Of a stretch of 9,248 bases of DNA, positions 8,303 to 9,248 are shown in pieces. The translations under genes were made by a program, and so were the position numbers. Position 1 is the stretch's first letter, and every line of letters starts with the position of its first letter. Under the pieces are notes generated by a model that saw only the letters and a program-made list of their open reading frames with translations, ran no database searches and was not told the origin of the DNA. The DNA lies in NCBI GenBank assembly GCA_002172355.2, contig NHGH02000024.1, forward strand, positions 6,627 through 15,874, written 5' to 3'. Source of the DNA: Euryarchaeota archaeon TMED132. Lineage in GTDB: Archaea > Thermoplasmatota > Poseidoniia > Poseidoniales > Poseidoniaceae.

Positions 8303-8319
8303 TACTCTTTGCACTATCT

Positions 8320-9248
8320 ATGAGCAGAGGGGTTGTCCTAATGTTGTTGGTGACAATTATTGCGCCAATGGTCAGTGCGTCTGCTGAGACTCTATCTAGA
8401 AGTGATTTTGTTGGAGTTAATTCTCAAGATGAGATTATCATACACTGTAATGAAACTTTGGAGGTTCCAATTACTCTACAAAACATAAGGGATTACACTC
8501 AGACATACACATTAGAATTACTTTCAATAGGCGATGACTTAAGTGTCACTGGACTACCTCTGCAATATACTTTGGACCCTAATGGACTTAGGCAAGTCAA
8601 ATTCAGCATAGTTGGTGACCCAAATGCTGAGTATGCTTCAAGCACCCTAACATTGAATATTACAAACGATGTGATTTCCGATGAATATCATAATGTTGAA
8701 ATCGATGTAGAAATTTTACCTCAATCTGACTTAGAATTTGGAGTCAGTGGAATTTCTCAATTTGTAGTAGACCCCGAAATCCGTACCAACCTAGCGGTTA
8801 ACATAACAAATAACGCATTGTTTTCAGATGATGTAACATTTAGTATATCGACTCAATCATCATGGAATTGGGGCTGGACAATGAACCAAACAACTGGAAA
8901 TAATGCAATAGAAACCCTATCTCCTGGTCAATTATCATATGTTTACTTCTGGATTGAAATACCATCTGTAATCGATGGTTCACCGTTATTTGAAACAGGT
9001 CCTAGGTTTACGCTCATAGCATCATCTGGATTAGATTATGTTCAATGTCAATGGTCATTTGACCTGTTAATGAGTGCCTATAGAAATATGTCGTTAGATT
9101 ATGTTGGTGATAATTTATCATTAGACCCAGGTGAAAATGATAGAATAAGTATTACTGTTAGAAATGTAGGTAATATAAATAATCGAATCAATATTGCTCT
9201 AGAAGCTATAGATGAATTGGGGCAACCTATTGAAGATGTCGAAATATC
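8320..9248 (+). CDS. Exported protein with Ig-like/CARDB-like modules, C-terminus beyond the window
   Basis: The frame opens at the ATG at 8320 and stays open to the right edge, giving 309 residues of a longer protein. The start MSRGVVLMLLVTIIAPMVSA followed by SAE is a clear signal peptide (cleavage probably after residue 20 or 22); the ATG at 8341 would remove most of its N-region. The remainder is beta-rich and low in Lys, with Asn/Asp/Ser/Thr-rich strands. Two segments look like the start of successive Ig-like modules: SDLEFGVSGISQFVVDPE (about 137-154), and LDPGENDRISITVRNVGNIN near the end, the Pro-Gly then NVGN pattern of CARDB- or NEW3-type domains. Six N-X-S/T sequons are present (NET, NIT twice, NQT, NMS, NLS), compatible with archaeal N-glycosylation. 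No catalytic domain is visible so far. It may be a surface or adhesion protein, or the stalk of an enzyme. No Shine-Dalgarno site is evident, so a leaderless or weak start is likely. Confidence 0.85.
   Translation, partial: MSRGVVLMLLVTIIAPMVSASAETLSRSDFVGVNSQDEIIIHCNETLEVPITLQNIRDYTQTYTLELLSIGDDLSVTGLPLQYTLDPNGLRQVKFSIVGDPNAEYASSTLTLNITNDVISDEYHNVEIDVEILPQSDLEFGVSGISQFVVDPEIRTNLAVNITNNALFSDDVTFSISTQSSWNWGWTMNQTTGNNAIETLSPGQLSYVYFWIEIPSVIDGSPLFETGPRFTLIASSGLDYVQCQWSFDLLMSAYRNMSLDYVGDNLSLDPGENDRISITVRNVGNINNRINIALEAIDELGQPIEDVEI

Noticed and set aside
1..9248. CRISPR array, transposon ends or a defence island
   Set aside because: No regularly spaced direct repeats, terminal inverted repeats, transposase or nuclease motifs were seen; the genes are housekeeping or exported proteins.

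Overview
The window looks like a piece of an archaeal chromosome. Three things point that way: a class II (archaeal-type) glyceraldehyde-3-phosphate dehydrogenase, a phenylalanyl-tRNA synthetase beta chain of the archaeal/eukaryotic type (about 560 residues, with a B3/4 domain of that lineage), and two large exported proteins made of Ig-like/CARDB-like modules. Low G+C (about 40 percent by eye), tight gene spacing and a long kp43-like subtilase with a beta-sandwich tail suggest planktonic marine Euryarchaeota, most likely Marine Group II (Poseidoniales). That assignment is inference; no 16S rRNA or other phylogenetic anchor is present.

Layout. Bases 1-3755 (minus) carry the first 1251 residues of an exported subtilisin-family protease that runs off the left edge. 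After a 60-base gap, 3816-4853 (minus) encodes GAPDH, directly upstream of the protease and on the same strand. A divergent intergenic region of about 100 bases (4854-4954) separates it from a plus-strand pair: a GXGXG beta-helix protein with a degenerate glutamate-synthase-like C-terminal region (4955-6562), then pheT (6572-8263), nine bases apart. A T-tract and a small hairpin follow pheT. A second exported modular protein then begins at 8320 and runs off the right edge. No stretch over 300 bases lacks a gene. I saw no tRNA, rRNA, CRISPR array or mobile element.

How it fits together. The centre is housekeeping (sugar-phosphate metabolism, aminoacylation, and a protein with a nitrogen-metabolism ancestry), flanked by two surface or secreted proteins. 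The protease would fit a heterotroph that degrades external protein. I did not find a clear new multi-gene defence or mobile system. The points most worth a second look are the Asp in place of the expected oxyanion-hole Asn of the protease, the reversed domain order and missing Fe-S cysteines of the glutamate-synthase-like protein, its close linkage with pheT in the absence of pheS, and a marked scarcity of GATC across the window.
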